A stretch of 64,000 bases of DNA from NCBI GenBank assembly GCA_965250275.1, contig OZ252297.1:4278001-4342000 (forward strand). The letters run 5' to 3'. Shown in pieces: positions 52,860 through 61,458 of the stretch. A program made the translations under genes and the position numbers. Every line of letters starts with the position of its first letter. Within the stretch, counting starts at the first letter, position 1. Origin of the DNA: G965250275 sp965250275. Its GTDB lineage: Bacteria; Pseudomonadota; Alphaproteobacteria; Rhodobacterales; Rhodobacteraceae. The notes beneath the pieces were generated by a model. The model ran no database searches, was not told the origin of the DNA, and worked only from the letters and a program-made list of their open reading frames with translations.

Positions 52860-54121
52860 TGGGGCCTCATCAAATCATCGAGTTCCGCATAGTCCGGCAG
52901 GGTTCGGTCAATGGCACGGCCATTGCGCATCACGATGCGGTCCGCCTGCGGCCGGGCGTGCAATTCGGTCCAGCTGCGCGCCTTGCAAATGACCAGATCC
53001 GCTGGGGCGCCCGGTTCCAGCGAGGGTGCGCGGAAACCACAGGCGGCTGCGGGGTGGGTCAGAAACGCGTGCGTCCAGTCCAGATCGGAGTGATCCAGGT
53101 GTCCGATCCGGGTTGCCTCTCGCATGACCTCTAGCATGTCCATATCCCCGTAAGCGTAAAACGGATCCCGTGTATTGTCCGAGGCGAAGCTGAGCGGAAT
53201 GCCATGGGCCTTGATCTCGTGCACACGCGTGATCCCACGCCGGCGTGGTGTTCGGTGTGGCGTTCGATCCTGAAGATAAAGGTTGCACAGCGGCAGGCTG
53301 ACCACATGCAAGCCGGCTTCGTGAACCAGATCGAGCGTTTCGAACATTTCCGCTTCCGACTGTGTCGACAGTGAACAGCAATGTCCGACTACTATGCGAT
53401 TTGGGAAGTCCACCGCGCGCGCCACCTCGGCGATCTGACGCAAGGTCGAGACACCCGGATCGAGCGTCTCGTCGACATGGAAGTCGGCGTCCAGCCTCAA
53501 CTCGGTCGCCATCGCAAAGAAGCCTTTGAGGCGCGAGTCCAGATCCTCCATCGGATAAGTCACCATGCCAAGAATACCACCACTCTCGGCCACAAGATCG
53601 GCGGTATGGCGGAACGGTCCGTCGATGCTGAACCCGTCACATCCCACCAAGCAGGACGCCTGCAAGTCGATGCGACCGGCCCATTCCTCGCGCAGGTCCC
53701 GGAAGACCGGCCAACTGATATCATCCTGCGGCGGCACGCTGTCGAGGTGCGTACGGATGGCGCGTGTCCCATGCGCGTAGGCACAGCGCAATGAGAACTC
53801 CATGCGCCGCCGCACGTCGTCGGCGGACCAGTTGGCTCGCCTGTCGTCGCTGACAGTGGTTAACGCGCCCATAAACGTTCCGTCCGGGTTCGGCGCGCGG
53901 TCCCAGATATGTCCTTTGTCCAGATGAACATGCATATCTATGAAGGCGGGGAAGACCATTGCGCCCCCCATGTCGACCCGCATCCCGGGTTGATCGCTGA
54001 TCTGGCCGGCTGCGACATGAAGGTCCGTCCGGATCAAATCCCCGTCCTCCCCGCTCAGGCAGGCGGGTATAGTCACGTTCTGCAACGTGAGCGGTCCATC
54101 GGGGAGAGTTCGGAAATCCAT
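52856..54121 (-). CDS. CodA-like amidohydrolase (deaminase of unknown substrate)
   Basis: 421 residues. Metal and catalytic residues are kept: HVHLDKGH, DFHVDETLD (His and Glu as in E. coli CodA HCDEIDD), GHCCSLS, and Asp in FASDNTRDPFY. TPRRRGITRVHEI matches the CodA PKRRGITRVKEM stretch. Two substrate-contact features differ: CodA Asp314 aligns with Asn, and the FPQEG segment with Gln156 is replaced by LVGCDG. So it likely deaminates a cyclic amidine other than cytosine (modified pyrimidine, creatinine-like). Overlaps the permease gene by one base and the oxidase gene by ATGA. Confidence 0.85.
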   Translation of the reverse strand: MDFRTLPDGPLTLQNVTIPACLSGEDGDLIRTDLHVAAGQISDQPGMRVDMGGAMVFPAFIDMHVHLDKGHIWDRAPNPDGTFMGALTTVSDDRRANWSADDVRRRMEFSLRCAYAHGTRAIRTHLDSVPPQDDISWPVFRDLREEWAGRIDLQASCLVGCDGFSIDGPFRHTADLVAESGGILGMVTYPMEDLDSRLKGFFAMATELRLDADFHVDETLDPGVSTLRQIAEVARAVDFPNRIVVGHCCSLSTQSEAEMFETLDLVHEAGLHVVSLPLCNLYLQDRTPHRTPRRRGITRVHEIKAHGIPLSFASDNTRDPFYAYGDMDMLEVMREATRIGHLDHSDLDWTHAFLTHPAAACGFRAPSLEPGAPADLVICKARSWTELHARPQADRIVMRNGRAIDRTLPDYAELDDLMRPQ

Positions 54122-54981
54122 TACGTCTCCCGTTTCAGAGCGCTCTCATGCCATTTGCGCAACAACATGTGACTGAGAAAACTGAGACCTGCGAAGATCA
54201 CGACACCGGTCAGCGCAATGAGGATCAGCGCCGCGAACATCCGTGGAATGTTCAGCCTGTATCCGGCTTCGAGAATCCGGAAGGCCAGCCCGGACTTCAA
54301 GCCGCCAGTGCCGGCAACATACTCCGCAACGACCGCACCGATCAGACTGAGCCCACCGGCAATGCGCAGTCCGCCGAGAAAGTAAGGCAGCGCGGAGGGC
54401 AATTGCAGATAACGCAATCTCTGCCAACGGGTGGCACCATAGATGCGAAAGAGGTCGCGCAGGTTGTGATCAGCAGAGTTCAAACCCAGCGTTGTGTTCG
54501 ACAAGACCGGAAAGAAGGCCACCAGCCATGCGCACAGCAGCAGGCCCGCCAAGCGGTTGTCCACATAGATGAAGATCAGCGGCGCAATCGCCACAATTGG
54601 CGTCACCTGCAAAATGACGGCGTAGGGGTAGAACGACATCTCTACCAGCCGGGACTGATTGAACAACACGGCCAGCCCGACACCCCCCAAAACCGCCACG
54701 GCAAGCGCCATCAGCGTGATCTGCAAGGTCACCAGCAATGCTTCGAACAGCAAAGCCCAGTCCGCCACCAGCGTCTGGGCCACCAGCCCCGGTCCCGGCA
54801 GAATGTAGTGCGGGATTTCGTTCCAATAGACGATCCGGTCCCAGAGCCACAGCCCAGCAACCAGAGCCACCAGCGGGAAAACCCAACGACCGGTGCGTTC
54901 GAACCGCGCCAGTCGGCGCCGCGCAGCCTCGTCGGCATCGATGACGGGGGCCTGATCGGGGGGCGTATCGGCAATACTCAT
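54121..54981 (-). CDS. ABC transporter permease (TauC/SsuC/ThiX type)
   Basis: 286 residues from the ATG at 54979-54981. Six helices, with the BPD_transp_1 EAA-like loop around DLFRIYGATRWQRLRYLQLPS and SLIGAVVAEYVAG. It pairs with the ATPase and the THI5-like binding protein to import the operon's substrate. 55 bases after the ATPase gene and overlapping the deaminase start by one base, so uptake and deamination are expressed together. Confidence 0.9.
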   Translation of the reverse strand: MSIADTPPDQAPVIDADEAARRRLARFERTGRWVFPLVALVAGLWLWDRIVYWNEIPHYILPGPGLVAQTLVADWALLFEALLVTLQITLMALAVAVLGGVGLAVLFNQSRLVEMSFYPYAVILQVTPIVAIAPLIFIYVDNRLAGLLLCAWLVAFFPVLSNTTLGLNSADHNLRDLFRIYGATRWQRLRYLQLPSALPYFLGGLRIAGGLSLIGAVVAEYVAGTGGLKSGLAFRILEAGYRLNIPRMFAALILIALTGVVIFAGLSFLSHMLLRKWHESALKRET

Positions 54982-55036
54982 CGGGTTAGTCCGTCTATCA
55001 AGGGGCACGATGTCCGCGGAACGCGATAGGCAACAA

Positions 55037-55822
55037 TCACGCCGCATCCTCCATCGCTTCGTGCAACGCATCGGTCGCAAGCCGTGTGTACGCCGCATAT
55101 TCCTGAGACGTTCGGAATGTGTCGTCGCGCGGATAGGGTGCGTCGACGGCCAGTTCCTGAATGACCCGACCGGGACGGGCGGCCATCACAACGATCCGAT
55201 CCGACAAGAAGACGCTTTCGAAGACCGAATGCGTCACGAAGATGACTGTGCAACCGATCTTGTGCTTCAGTTCCAGCAGATCATCGTTCAGTTTGAACCG
55301 GGTGATTTCGTCAAGTGCCGCAAAGGGTTCGTCCATGAGGATCAAACGCGGTCGGGTCACCATCGCCCTCGCGATGGACACGCGCATTTTCATGCCGCCG
55401 GACAATTCCCTTGGGTAAGAATTCTGGAACTTCTCTAGACCCACAAGCCTCAATGCCTCAAGCACCTCGTCTTTGACTTGCCCATAGGTCTTGCCACGCA
55501 GGCGAAAGGGAAGCCAGACGTTCTGCGCCACGGTTGCCCAGGGCATCAGTGTCGCCTCCTGGAACACCACGCCCAGATCGCCGGTGCGTTGCCCCCCTGA
55601 CCACTCAATGCGCCCCGACGTTGGATGAATGAGATCCGCGATCAGCCGCAGTGCGGTAGACTTGCCGCACCCCGACGGGCCCAGCAAAGAGATGAAATCA
55701 CCTTGGCGAACTTGCAGTGACATGCCTCTGAGCGCCTCAACTTCGCCGCCAAAGGTCTTGTTCACCTGCTCAACCCGCAAGAGCTCCGGCCTGTCTGCCG
55801 GTGCTGGCGCTGCCGCTGTCAT
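55037..55822 (-). CDS. ABC transporter ATP-binding protein (TauB/SsuB/ThiZ type)
   Basis: 261 residues. Walker A LGPSGCGKSTAL, Q-loop VVFQEATLMPW, signature ELSGGMKMRVSIA, Walker B LILMDEPFAALDE, and switch His in FVTHSVFES. Family of nitrate/sulfonate/pyrimidine-precursor importers. A strong hairpin (55840-55862) separates it from the binding-protein gene, which would lower its expression relative to that gene. Confidence 0.93.
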   Translation of the reverse strand: MTAAAPAPADRPELLRVEQVNKTFGGEVEALRGMSLQVRQGDFISLLGPSGCGKSTALRLIADLIHPTSGRIEWSGGQRTGDLGVVFQEATLMPWATVAQNVWLPFRLRGKTYGQVKDEVLEALRLVGLEKFQNSYPRELSGGMKMRVSIARAMVTRPRLILMDEPFAALDEITRFKLNDDLLELKHKIGCTVIFVTHSVFESVFLSDRIVVMAARPGRVIQELAVDAPYPRDDTFRTSQEYAAYTRLATDALHEAMEDAA

Positions 55823-55839
55823 GTATCCCCCGCAACACG

Positions 55840-55862
55840 GGGCCGGACCCAGGGTCCGGCCC
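55840..55862 (-). terminator. 11-bp hairpin between binding-protein and ATPase genes
   Basis: GGGCCGGACCC at 55840-55850 and GGGTCCGGCCC at 55852-55862 form a perfect inverted repeat around one base (about 9-10 bp stem in RNA). It lies 8 bases past the binding-protein stop. Such GC-rich stems after the first gene of ABC operons commonly protect the upstream mRNA and partly stop transcription, giving more binding protein than membrane parts. There is no T-tract, so full termination is not expected. Confidence 0.65.
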
Positions 55863-55870
55863 GGATGGCC

Positions 55871-56878
55871 CTAGTTCGACGGACGCAAGTCCATGCCGGC
55901 TTTTTGGTTGGTGAAGTCGAGTGTGTAGGCAGACTTCCAGTCCAGCCCGTCTTCCAGAACGCCAGCCGACACCATCTTTTGGTAAAAGTCCCCAATGACT
56001 TCATCGGTCATCGAACCGATACCCATCTCAAGGGCGGTACCGCTGTCCACAATGCCCTGATCGCGCATCATGTTCTTGGCAAACTCGATCTTGTCCGGAG
56101 TCATGTCAGGGTTCGCCGCAATGATCGCCGCATCCGCATCGGCACTGTCACCATAGAGATAATTGTACCAGCCGATCAGCGAGCCATCGACAAAGCACTT
56201 CACCTTGTCCGGCTCGTTGGCAATGGTCTCGGCCATGGTTTCAATGGTGGTTGCGTAGCTGGAGTATCCCGCATCCGCGATCAGGAAAACGTTGGGCTTG
56301 AACCCGGCTTCCTTCTCGATGGCATAGGGTTCTGAACTCAGATAGCCCTGCATGCCCTTTCCCTTGTCCGCGATGAACGGCGCCGGGTTGAAGGTGTAGG
56401 GCTCCCGCTGATCCGCCGTAAATCCATGTTCCGCGATCATCCACTGGTAATAGCTGGAAAATCCGTTGTCCCCGATCAGAAGCGTCAGGTCCTTCAGTTC
56501 ATCCCAGCTGTCCGCTTCACCGGGGTGAGAGATAATGACCTGCGGGTGCTTTTGGAAAATCGCGGCCACGGCAACAACGGGGATGTTTTCTTTCACAGCG
56601 TTGAACGCCTGCAACATGTCGCCGCCCATATGAAAGTCGATCCGCCCGGCCAGCAACAACGCCCGATTGTTGACCTGGGGCCCGCCAGACACAATCTCCA
56701 CGTCCAAACCACAGGCTGCGTAAGTCCCGTCGGCAACGGACTGGTAAAACCCGCCATGCTCGGCCTGGGCGAGCCAGTTTGTGCCAAAGATCACCTTCTC
56801 GTTTTCGGCCGCCGCCGTGCCGGCTCCGAGCGCCAGCATTCCGGCTGTAGCAAATCCTGTTAGTTTCGACATCTTCAC
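55871..56878 (-). CDS. ABC transporter substrate-binding protein, NMT1/THI5 type
   Basis: 335 residues. Signal peptide ending GAGTAAAEN. The mature start VIFGTNWLAQAEHGGFYQSV matches the THI5/NMT1 family, whose bacterial members (ThiY, riboflavin and pyrimidine binders) bind small heterocycles. Ligand-site candidates include the Trp in NWLAQAEHGG and the acids in MGGDMLQ. AGGAGG lies 6 bases before the ATG. First gene of the leftward eleven-gene unit; it indicates that the operon imports a small aromatic or heterocyclic compound. Confidence 0.88.
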   Translation of the reverse strand: MKMSKLTGFATAGMLALGAGTAAAENEKVIFGTNWLAQAEHGGFYQSVADGTYAACGLDVEIVSGGPQVNNRALLLAGRIDFHMGGDMLQAFNAVKENIPVVAVAAIFQKHPQVIISHPGEADSWDELKDLTLLIGDNGFSSYYQWMIAEHGFTADQREPYTFNPAPFIADKGKGMQGYLSSEPYAIEKEAGFKPNVFLIADAGYSSYATTIETMAETIANEPDKVKCFVDGSLIGWYNYLYGDSADADAAIIAANPDMTPDKIEFAKNMMRDQGIVDSGTALEMGIGSMTDEVIGDFYQKMVSAGVLEDGLDWKSAYTLDFTNQKAGMDLRPSN

Positions 56879-56891
56879 CTCCTGTTGAGCT

Positions 56892-56924
56892 GTGCCGGAC
56901 AGACGCTGACGCTGTCCGGCACAC
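56892..56924. other. 12-bp perfect hairpin in the leader of the binding-protein gene
   Basis: TGTGCCGGACAG at 56892-56903 and CTGTCCGGCACA at 56913-56924, loop of 9 bases. On the minus-strand transcript it sits just upstream of the AGGAGG site of the binding-protein gene. It could stabilise the 5' end, act as an attenuator, or be a protein-binding palindrome; it is also within reach of the methyltransferase 3' end (about 120 bases) and could be its terminator. It shares the GCCGGAC core with the hairpin at 55840-55862. Confidence 0.55.
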
Positions 56925-57045
56925 TTTCAATGCACATCAGACCGCGGTTGCATCGGGCTGGCGAGTTAAGAACGTCAATCGGTAGAAAAACGCGCAGCGT
57001 TGCTTAAGAGCTAAGCACAATGCAAACATCAATGCGAGCCGATGT

Positions 57046-57531
57046 CTACTTCCTGTAGATGAAGCAGCGCCCCGGCACTGCGCCTGGAGGCAAATCGAGT
57101 TCTTCGAGCGCTTCAAAATACATCCGGTCGCTGGACACCATCAGACCGCCTGGCGCCAGAACGGGTTCAATCAACGGCGAAACAAGACGCGCAAACGCGT
57201 CGTTCTTCTGAAGATTGTGACCACCCAGATCCGCGTGAACGAGGCTGGCAACCGGACCGAAACGCTCCAGTGCGGCAGGCAGGGTTTCGGTCACTTCCCC
57301 AAGCAGCAGCATGTCTTCGGATGGGGTGCTGTCCGGATGTGAGGCGACTGCACGCTCGAACACATAGATATCCCGTCTCAGGACTCGCTCTTTCAAATGG
57401 TGATAGGTCCGACCATTCCCCAGCCCCAATTCAAACACCGGCCCGCTCAGCTCTTCGGTTTCAGCGATGGCAAAATCGAGGCAGGCGCGCTGCGAAACCA
57501 TACGGTCAATAAACACATCCAGTCGGCTCAT
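57046..57531 (-). CDS. Small SAM-dependent methyltransferase-like protein
   Basis: 161 residues from the ATG at 57529-57531; the longer frame upstream lies in the divergent promoter region. Motif I is VFELGLGNGRTYHHL, with IYVFERAVASHPDS as the second strand and SLVHADLGGH, resembling the Methyltransf_17 family. The protein is shorter than full class I methyltransferases and has a helical N-terminus (DVFIDRMVSQRACLDFAI). The substrate is unknown. It is divergent from the peptide ABC operon and probably a single-gene unit. Confidence 0.78.
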   Translation of the reverse strand: MSRLDVFIDRMVSQRACLDFAIAETEELSGPVFELGLGNGRTYHHLKERVLRRDIYVFERAVASHPDSTPSEDMLLLGEVTETLPAALERFGPVASLVHADLGGHNLQKNDAFARLVSPLIEPVLAPGGLMVSSDRMYFEALEELDLPPGAVPGRCFIYRK

Positions 57532-57761
57532 GACACTCTGTCCCTGTTTCTGGGGAACCGGCGTTGCGGTTCCATCCCCCCTGATGCCAAAGAAACAATC
57601 GGAAGTGTAGGCGCGTGTTGGATAAAATATCACGCATTTCGCACCTTTAGGCGCGATTCGTGTTTGACTATGGGGCAACCGGCAAGTGAAAGTGATCCGG
57701 GGCTTGGGGAGGAACGCCGCACCGGAAGACTGCGCGACGCTGATCAAATGGATTTCACCAA

Positions 57762-59534
57762 TTGACCCCCTTGCTGTCAGTGACTGACCTGAGCATCGGC
57801 TTTGGCCGCGCCGAGCCGGTCGTGCAGAACGTGAACTTTGACGTGATGCCCGGGCAAACGCTGGCACTCGTTGGAGAGTCCGGGTCGGGAAAGACCATAA
57901 CATGTCGTGCGATCTTGCGGATCTTGCCGCGCACCGCCCAGATTCGCAGCGGCCAGGTCGTTCTAAACGGTCGTAATGGTGCGCTTACGCTGACCGAGAT
58001 GGGTGAGCGACAGCTGCGCAAAGTGCGCGGTGACGACATCTCGATGATTTTTCAGGAGCCCATGCGCTCTCTCTCGCCCCTGCACCGGATTGGCAATCAG
58101 GTGAGCGAAGTTCTCTGGCTGCACAAGGGCGCCAGCGAGAAAGAGGCCAAGGCGCAAGTTCTGGCAACTTTTGACCGGGTTGGCTTTCCCGACCCGGAAC
58201 GCGCCTATAAATCTTATCCCTTTGAGCTGTCGGGGGGCATGCGGCAACGGGCGATGATCGCGATGGCAATGGTGTCGAAACCGGATCTTCTGATCGCGGA
58301 CGAACCGACCACGGCGCTGGATGTCACGACGCAGGCGCAGGTTCTGGGGTTGATCAAAGAGCTACAGCGCGAAACCGGGATGGCTGTGATCCTTGTCACC
58401 CACGATCTGGGCGTTGTCGCCAACATGGCCGAGCAGGTCGTTGTCATGCACAAGGGCCGCATAATGGAAGCGGGGCCCGCGGCACCGGTGCTATCCGCTC
58501 CGGCCCACCCTTACACCCAGGATCTGTTTGCTGCGGCGCCCTCGATCCCCGCAGTCACCCAACTGGTTAAGCCGCCACCGCAGGACGATCTGATCCTTCA
58601 GTTGCGTGACGTGTCCAAGACCTATCGTCTGAAGGCGTCAAAGGCTTTTCGGCCCGAGATCCTGATCCACGCCTGCCGTGGCATCGATTTGTCTTTGCCG
58701 CGCGGTAAGACCCTAGCAGTGGTTGGGGAATCCGGATCGGGCAAGACAACGGCCGCACGCATCGCGCTGGGTGCGGAGCCGCCCGATCCAGGAGGGGAGG
58801 TTCTGTTTCGCGCCGAACCCGGCGCCGCGCCTATCGCTGTTCACAACATGAACAGAGCGGCACGGACTGCGTTCCAGAAGAAAGCGCAGATGGTCTTTCA
58901 GGACCCCTACTCCTCTCTCAGCCCGCGGATGCGGATACTCTCTACGCTCACCGAACCGCTGGAAATCCACGACATCGGCACGCGTTCCGAGCAGCGCGAT
59001 CGCGCCGAAGCGATGCTGAAACAGGTCGGTTTGAACGCGGACATGTTGCAGCGGTACCCGCATGCGTTTTCCGGAGGTCAACGGCAAAGGTTGTCGATTG
59101 CACGAGCGCTGATGCTGGATCCCACGCTTCTCGTCTGTGACGAACCAACGTCGGCACTGGATGTGTCCGTGCAGGAACAAATCCTGACACTTCTGGAAGA
59201 TATCCGGGACCGCATGGGACTCTCTTATCTCTTTATTTCCCATGACTTAGCTGTGGTAGCGCGGATCGCGGACGAGGTTGCCGTGATGCGGCAGGGTCTT
59301 GTTGTCGAGCAGGCCCCGCCCGACACATTGTTTCACAATCCCCGGCATCCCTACACCAAAGCCTTGATTGCGGCGCAACCAACGCCAGACATTAACAGAC
59401 CGATAAACTTGAAACTCGTCGCGCAGGGGGCTGGAACCCCGGACAGCTGGCCGGAGGAATTCCGGTTCTCCGAAACCGTTGTCCCGGCGCTGACCATGCT
59501 CGAACCCGGACACAAGGTACGTTGCCATGTTTGA
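57762..59534 (+). CDS. Peptide-type ABC transporter, two ATPase domains fused
   Basis: 590 residues, TTG start (no other in-frame start follows the upstream stop before the conserved region). Two complete nucleotide-binding domains: first Walker A GESGSGKT, ELSGGMRQRA, LLIADEPT; second GESGSGKT, FSGGQRQRLS, LLVCDEPTSALD, with a C-terminal oligo_HPY end in each half. This DppD-DppF fusion is the YejF/GsiA layout. It powers import with the two permeases downstream. The last 8 bases overlap the binding-protein gene. Confidence 0.92.
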   Translation: MTPLLSVTDLSIGFGRAEPVVQNVNFDVMPGQTLALVGESGSGKTITCRAILRILPRTAQIRSGQVVLNGRNGALTLTEMGERQLRKVRGDDISMIFQEPMRSLSPLHRIGNQVSEVLWLHKGASEKEAKAQVLATFDRVGFPDPERAYKSYPFELSGGMRQRAMIAMAMVSKPDLLIADEPTTALDVTTQAQVLGLIKELQRETGMAVILVTHDLGVVANMAEQVVVMHKGRIMEAGPAAPVLSAPAHPYTQDLFAAAPSIPAVTQLVKPPPQDDLILQLRDVSKTYRLKASKAFRPEILIHACRGIDLSLPRGKTLAVVGESGSGKTTAARIALGAEPPDPGGEVLFRAEPGAAPIAVHNMNRAARTAFQKKAQMVFQDPYSSLSPRMRILSTLTEPLEIHDIGTRSEQRDRAEAMLKQVGLNADMLQRYPHAFSGGQRQRLSIARALMLDPTLLVCDEPTSALDVSVQEQILTLLEDIRDRMGLSYLFISHDLAVVARIADEVAVMRQGLVVEQAPPDTLFHNPRHPYTKALIAAQPTPDINRPINLKLVAQGAGTPDSWPEEFRFSETVVPALTMLEPGHKVRCHV

Positions 59535-61458
59535 CACGACCCGTCTTTACACCCGGAATTGCATTGCCGCATTGATAACGGTGATCTTTGCGCTGCCTGC
59601 AGTGGCCGAAGAGATTGTTCTGCAGGAAAGCGGATTCTGGCAGGCCGAAGTGGATGCCGGCGATCTGCCACCTGTCTCGGAACGCTTGCCAGACCCGCCC
59701 TTGATCGTCGATCTCGAAGCTAAGGGAAGGGAGTTTGGCTCTCCGGGCGGGACATTGCGCACCATGGTTTCCCGATCCAAGGATATCCGGCAGATGGTTG
59801 TCTATGGGTACGCGCGTCTGGTCGGCTATGACGAAAATTATGAACTCGTTCCCGACATCCTCGAAGCCATAGAGATCGAAGACAACAAGGTCTTCACGAT
59901 GCGCTTGCGCAAGAACCATCGCTGGTCGGACGGCGCTCCGTTCACCTCTGACGACTTCAAGTACTGGTGGAACGATGTCGCCAATCACGAGGCGCTCAGC
60001 CCGTCCGGTCCCGCTGAGTTTTTGCGCGTCGACGGGAAACTGCCCACCGTGACTTTTCCTGATGCGCAAACGGTTGTTTATGCGTGGGACTCACCCAATC
60101 CCAGCTTTCTGGCCACGCTTGCGCAGGCGCGTCCTCCCTTCATTTACCGGCCCGCGCATTTTCTGAGGAACTATCACGTCGACTATGCCGACCCGGATGA
60201 ACTGGACGCCGCCAAGCGCAAAGCGCGGCTGCGCAACTGGGCCGCGCTGCACAACAAAGTCGACAACATGTACAAGTTCGACAATCCTGAACTGCCAACC
60301 CTGCAGCCTTGGATCAACGCAAGTCCGGGCAAGAAGATCCGCTACTTGTTTGTGCGCAATCCCTATTACCACAGGGTCGACAGCAACGGCGTGCAACTGC
60401 CGTACGTGGACATCGTCGAAATGGAGATCGTGGCCGGTGGCCTGATCGCCGCTAAGTCAAATGCGGGCGAGGTGCATTTGCAGGGCCGTGGACTAGACTT
60501 TCGTGACGTCTCGATCCTTCGCAAAGGGGAAAAGGACGGTGGCGACTATCGCACCCATCTGTGGTCCACGGGCACGGCCTCCCAGATCGCGATTTATCCA
60601 AACCTGAACTACGGGGATCCGGTCTGGCGTGAACTGCTCCGCGACGTACGTGTGCGGCGCGCCCTCTCGATGGGAATTGACCGGGACACGATCAACAAGG
60701 CGCTTTACTTCCAACTGGCCAAGCCTGGCTCCATGACAGTTCTGCCGGGCAGCCCATTTTATGACCCGGCCAACCGCGCCGCCTGGTCCGCGTACGATGT
60801 CGATCAGGCCAACGCGCTTCTGGATGAGGTGGGCCTGACGGAGCGGGCCCCAAACGGTATCCGCCTGCTGCCGGACGGCCGCCCGATGGAGTTCATCATC
60901 GAGACTGCCGGGGAGCGTCAGGAGGTCGAAAACGCCCTGCAGATCATCACCGACAATTGGCGCGATATCGGCGTGAAACTTGTGATGCGACCGCTGGATC
61001 GCGACATTCTGCGCAACCGGGTCTATTCGGGGGCAACCATGTCTTCGGTTTGGTTCGGGTGGGACAACGGATTGCCGCAAGCCTATACCTCTCCGGAGTA
61101 CCTGGCACCGCGGCATCAGGAGTTTTTGGCCTGGCCCAAATGGGGGCAGTACTACCAGACCGGTGGCAAGTCCGGCGAAGCACCCGATGAACCCGATGCG
61201 GTCCGGCTGATGGACCTCAGTTTTGCATGGGAGAAGGCCAAGACCGAAGAAGAGAAAAGCGAGATCTGGCGCGAAATGCTGGCGATCCACGCTGACCAGA
61301 TTTACGGGATTGGTCTGCTGGCCGAAGCCCCGCAACCGGTCGTGGTGTCCAACAGGATGCGGAATGTCCCCGAAAGTGGCATGTGGGCCTGGGACCCCGG
61401 CGCCCATTTCGGCGTGCATCGCATGGACGAGTTTTTCCTTGAGGATGGCCAGAGCTGA
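59527..61458 (+). CDS. ABC transporter substrate-binding protein, family 5 (peptide/opine type)
   Basis: 643 residues, long for the family. Signal peptide to about ALPAVAEE. SBP_bac_5 domain with RLRKNHRWSDGAPFTSDDF (the usual WSDG..F...D motif), RALSMGIDRDTINKALYF and a DVDQANALLDEVGL segment. Similar proteins bind peptides, opines, oligosaccharides or glycosides; the extra length resembles binders of larger ligands. Overlaps the fused ATPase gene by 8 bases and the first permease gene by one. Confidence 0.9.
   Translation: MFDTTRLYTRNCIAALITVIFALPAVAEEIVLQESGFWQAEVDAGDLPPVSERLPDPPLIVDLEAKGREFGSPGGTLRTMVSRSKDIRQMVVYGYARLVGYDENYELVPDILEAIEIEDNKVFTMRLRKNHRWSDGAPFTSDDFKYWWNDVANHEALSPSGPAEFLRVDGKLPTVTFPDAQTVVYAWDSPNPSFLATLAQARPPFIYRPAHFLRNYHVDYADPDELDAAKRKARLRNWAALHNKVDNMYKFDNPELPTLQPWINASPGKKIRYLFVRNPYYHRVDSNGVQLPYVDIVEMEIVAGGLIAAKSNAGEVHLQGRGLDFRDVSILRKGEKDGGDYRTHLWSTGTASQIAIYPNLNYGDPVWRELLRDVRVRRALSMGIDRDTINKALYFQLAKPGSMTVLPGSPFYDPANRAAWSAYDVDQANALLDEVGLTERAPNGIRLLPDGRPMEFIIETAGERQEVENALQIITDNWRDIGVKLVMRPLDRDILRNRVYSGATMSSVWFGWDNGLPQAYTSPEYLAPRHQEFLAWPKWGQYYQTGGKSGEAPDEPDAVRLMDLSFAWEKAKTEEEKSEIWREMLAIHADQIYGIGLLAEAPQPVVVSNRMRNVPESGMWAWDPGAHFGVHRMDEFFLEDGQS

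Noticed and set aside
39318..54121. A complete creatinine pathway (creatininase, deaminase, N-methylhydantoinase, carbamoylsarcosine amidase)
   Set aside because: The family matches are suggestive, but the amidase candidate lacks its cysteine, no sarcosine oxidase is present, and the lyase/hydratase/dioxygenase genes would be unexplained. Kept only as one substrate possibility.
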